Origin: Candidatus Cloacimonadota bacterium
Lineage (GTDB): Bacteria > Cloacimonadota > Cloacimonadia > Cloacimonadales > TCS61
Length of the DNA stretch: 14,319 nucleotides
Reading direction: 5' to 3'
Assembly: GCA_018654125.1 (NCBI GenBank)
Contig: JABIME010000195.1
Span: forward strand, 1-14,319
Part shown: positions 13,050-14,319 of the stretch, piece after piece
Numbering within the stretch: position 1 is the stretch's first letter
How the letters are laid out: each line of letters begins with the position of its first letter
The notes under the pieces: model-generated
The model's database searches: none
Told to the model about the DNA's origin: nothing
What the model saw: only the letters and a program-made list of their open reading frames with translations
Translations under genes and position numbers: made by a program

Positions 13050-14167
13050 AATTTTATTAATCCAATTACGGAAGTTTTATTATAGAACTCAAGAAAATAT
13101 TTTCCATTGTTAGCAATTTCCCCTATGGAAAGCATCCCAATGAGATGATAATTGGGATCATAAACCGCTTCCAGTTCATTTTCAAATTTATTACCCAAAA
13201 ATATTGATCTGGTTATACAATCAATGAATATTACAGTATTGTAACTTGTTGCTACTTCCGTATCCATTTTTGCAACAAGTTTTGCTTCTTTAGCAGCATC
13301 AATTAAATTTTGTCTTTCACCGTGCATAATATATACAAAAGAATTTTCTGGTACATTACCAAAGCAGTTCAATTCTCCCTTCTCGGTTACTTCGAAGGGA
13401 TCTCTGATAATATATTCAGATTCTATTTTAATAATTCCAAAAGGATAAGTTTTAGCGATGTCAAAAAAATTATCTTTAATAATTTTCTCTCCACTATGTG
13501 CTAAGATGGCTTCTTTATATACATCAAAAGCGTTTGCCCAGTCTAATGTTTTAATTGTCTGATTATGAGACGAAGTTACACGCATTGGATTGCCTATCTT
13601 TTCCCAACCGTGCTTTACACCGATACTACTATCAATATCTATAGCAACAATTATTGCAGCCTGTGTAAGTAAACCTTTTGGAGTAAAGATGCATGGTGTA
13701 GAAGTCATATTGGCTAAAGAGCCAGCTCCTCCACCAAGATAATTATATCCAAGTCCAAAAACATTGAATAGTGATTCTATTAGTTCAGTTATTCTGCTTG
13801 AAAAAGCATCAACAAAAACGAACAGAGTTTTTTTGTTTGAAGAATTCTCAATATTTTCACTTAGTTTTTTTTCAAAATTATTGTTTTCATTATCGATATT
13901 TACCAGCAGATGAATATTTATTTCATTTTTTATTCCTACTAAGATCGAACCTTTATTATAGGCCATTTTTTTATAGATAATACTTGGAAAAATTCCACCA
14001 AAAATTGGGATTTCAAGTTCTCTTATGATGGCGTTAATCTCATCTGAAACGTATTCGTTAGCTTCACATGCTAATATCAATATCGAAGTGTATTCCTTTT
14101 TATTAATAATAAGATCAATTTTATCTTTAAATTCTTCAACTTTGCCTGATTGTTCAAAAACTATCAT
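13046..14167 (-). CDS. FIST-domain sensory protein
   Basis: This 373-residue protein is made of FIST N (about 20-215) and FIST C (about 220-355) domains. FIST is a small-ligand sensory module found in front of two-component and c-di-GMP proteins, proposed in the literature to bind amino acids or related compounds. Supporting features are IPIFGGIFPSIIY near residue 55, the glycine-rich GYNYLGGGAGS near 145, and the late segment YHLIGMLSIGEIANNG. No signal peptide or transmembrane helix is seen. The ATG has AAGGAG 7 nt upstream. Here FIST is a separate polypeptide coupled by a 4-nt overlap to the kinase gene. I infer that it passes ligand state to the kinase by protein contact. The ligand is unknown. 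Confidence 0.9.
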   Translation of the reverse strand: MIVFEQSGKVEEFKDKIDLIINKKEYTSILILACEANEYVSDEINAIIRELEIPIFGGIFPSIIYKKMAYNKGSILVGIKNEINIHLLVNIDNENNNFEKKLSENIENSSNKKTLFVFVDAFSSRITELIESLFNVFGLGYNYLGGGAGSLANMTSTPCIFTPKGLLTQAAIIVAIDIDSSIGVKHGWEKIGNPMRVTSSHNQTIKTLDWANAFDVYKEAILAHSGEKIIKDNFFDIAKTYPFGIIKIESEYIIRDPFEVTEKGELNCFGNVPENSFVYIMHGERQNLIDAAKEAKLVAKMDTEVATSYNTVIFIDCITRSIFLGNKFENELEAVYDPNYHLIGMLSIGEIANNGKYFLEFYNKTSVIGLIKL

Positions 14168-14243
14168 TCAAAAACTCCTTCGCAAATTACAACTATATTA
14201 TTTTCTTAAATTTACACTATTTTTCAAAAATGCAATAACATCT

Positions 14244-14272
14244 AAATTAAGCTGCTTAGAGTTTACTGTCAA
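14244..14272 (-). promoter_or_regulatory. Possible sigma70 promoter of the FIST-kinase operon
   Basis: A perfect TTGACA (14267-14272) is followed after 17 nt by TAATTT (14244-14249), a weak -10. It would give a leader of roughly 70 nt before the FIST ATG. No sigma54 motif is seen in this region. It is the best candidate for basal expression of the sensor genes. Confidence 0.45.
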
Positions 14273-14319
14273 ATTATTTATTTACTTTATAAAAATATTT
14301 TCTAACACAAATTTATTAC

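Overview
This is a low-GC bacterial window. Intrinsic terminators, Shine-Dalgarno sites and tRNA genes with encoded CCA tails all fit a bacterium. The ribosomal cluster rng-rplU-rpmA has no prp gene between rplU and rpmA, and L27 begins directly with MAHKKG. This argues against a typical Firmicute and fits a Gram-negative-type lineage. The phylum cannot be fixed from the sequence alone. Almost every protein gene reads leftward on the minus strand; the tRNAs and one gene fragment read rightward.

Left part (1-3672) is housekeeping. It holds the first 313 codons of a divergent ATP-type PEP carboxykinase, a strong terminator, rpmA, rplU and rng. Then comes a rightward cluster of four tRNA genes: initiator fMet, elongator Met, Arg-TCT and His. 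The cluster has its own promoter and terminator.

Middle part (3673-6111) looks like an accessory and decaying zone. It has an unrecognised cysteine-rich protein and a very small stand-alone FHA protein whose promoter predicts a leaderless mRNA. It also has the 5' fragment of a J-domain-like gene, and a broken REC-PAS-HD-GYP gene that is frameshifted with part of its PAS domain missing and is cut off inside the HD-GYP domain where it meets the J-like fragment.

Right part (6111-14319) is a compact signalling locus, all leftward. A cytosolic FIST ligand sensor overlaps by 4 nt with an 870-residue HisKA_2-family histidine kinase (GAF-PAS-GAF-PAS). Close behind come two response regulators whose receiver domains look like paralogues: REC-GGDEF (c-di-GMP synthesis, intact active site and I-site) and REC-AAA+-Fis (a sigma54 activator). 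After a 403-nt non-coding gap lies a third REC protein, REC-GAF followed by a degenerate HisKA_2/HATPase module that has lost its phosphoacceptor histidines and ATP-site residues. The broken HD-GYP regulator follows it.

The gap contains a textbook -24/-12 sigma54 promoter pointing at the REC-pseudokinase gene. Repeated dyad sites resembling an enhancer lie about 135-200 bp upstream of it. About 190 nt of predicted leader carries three stem-loops, the last followed by a U-tract just before the Shine-Dalgarno sequence. I infer a two-tier circuit. FIST and kinase sense a soluble signal and phosphorylate the receivers. One output makes c-di-GMP. The other activates sigma54 transcription of a structured leader (or a small RNA) and a receiver-linked pseudokinase that could feed back on the pathway.
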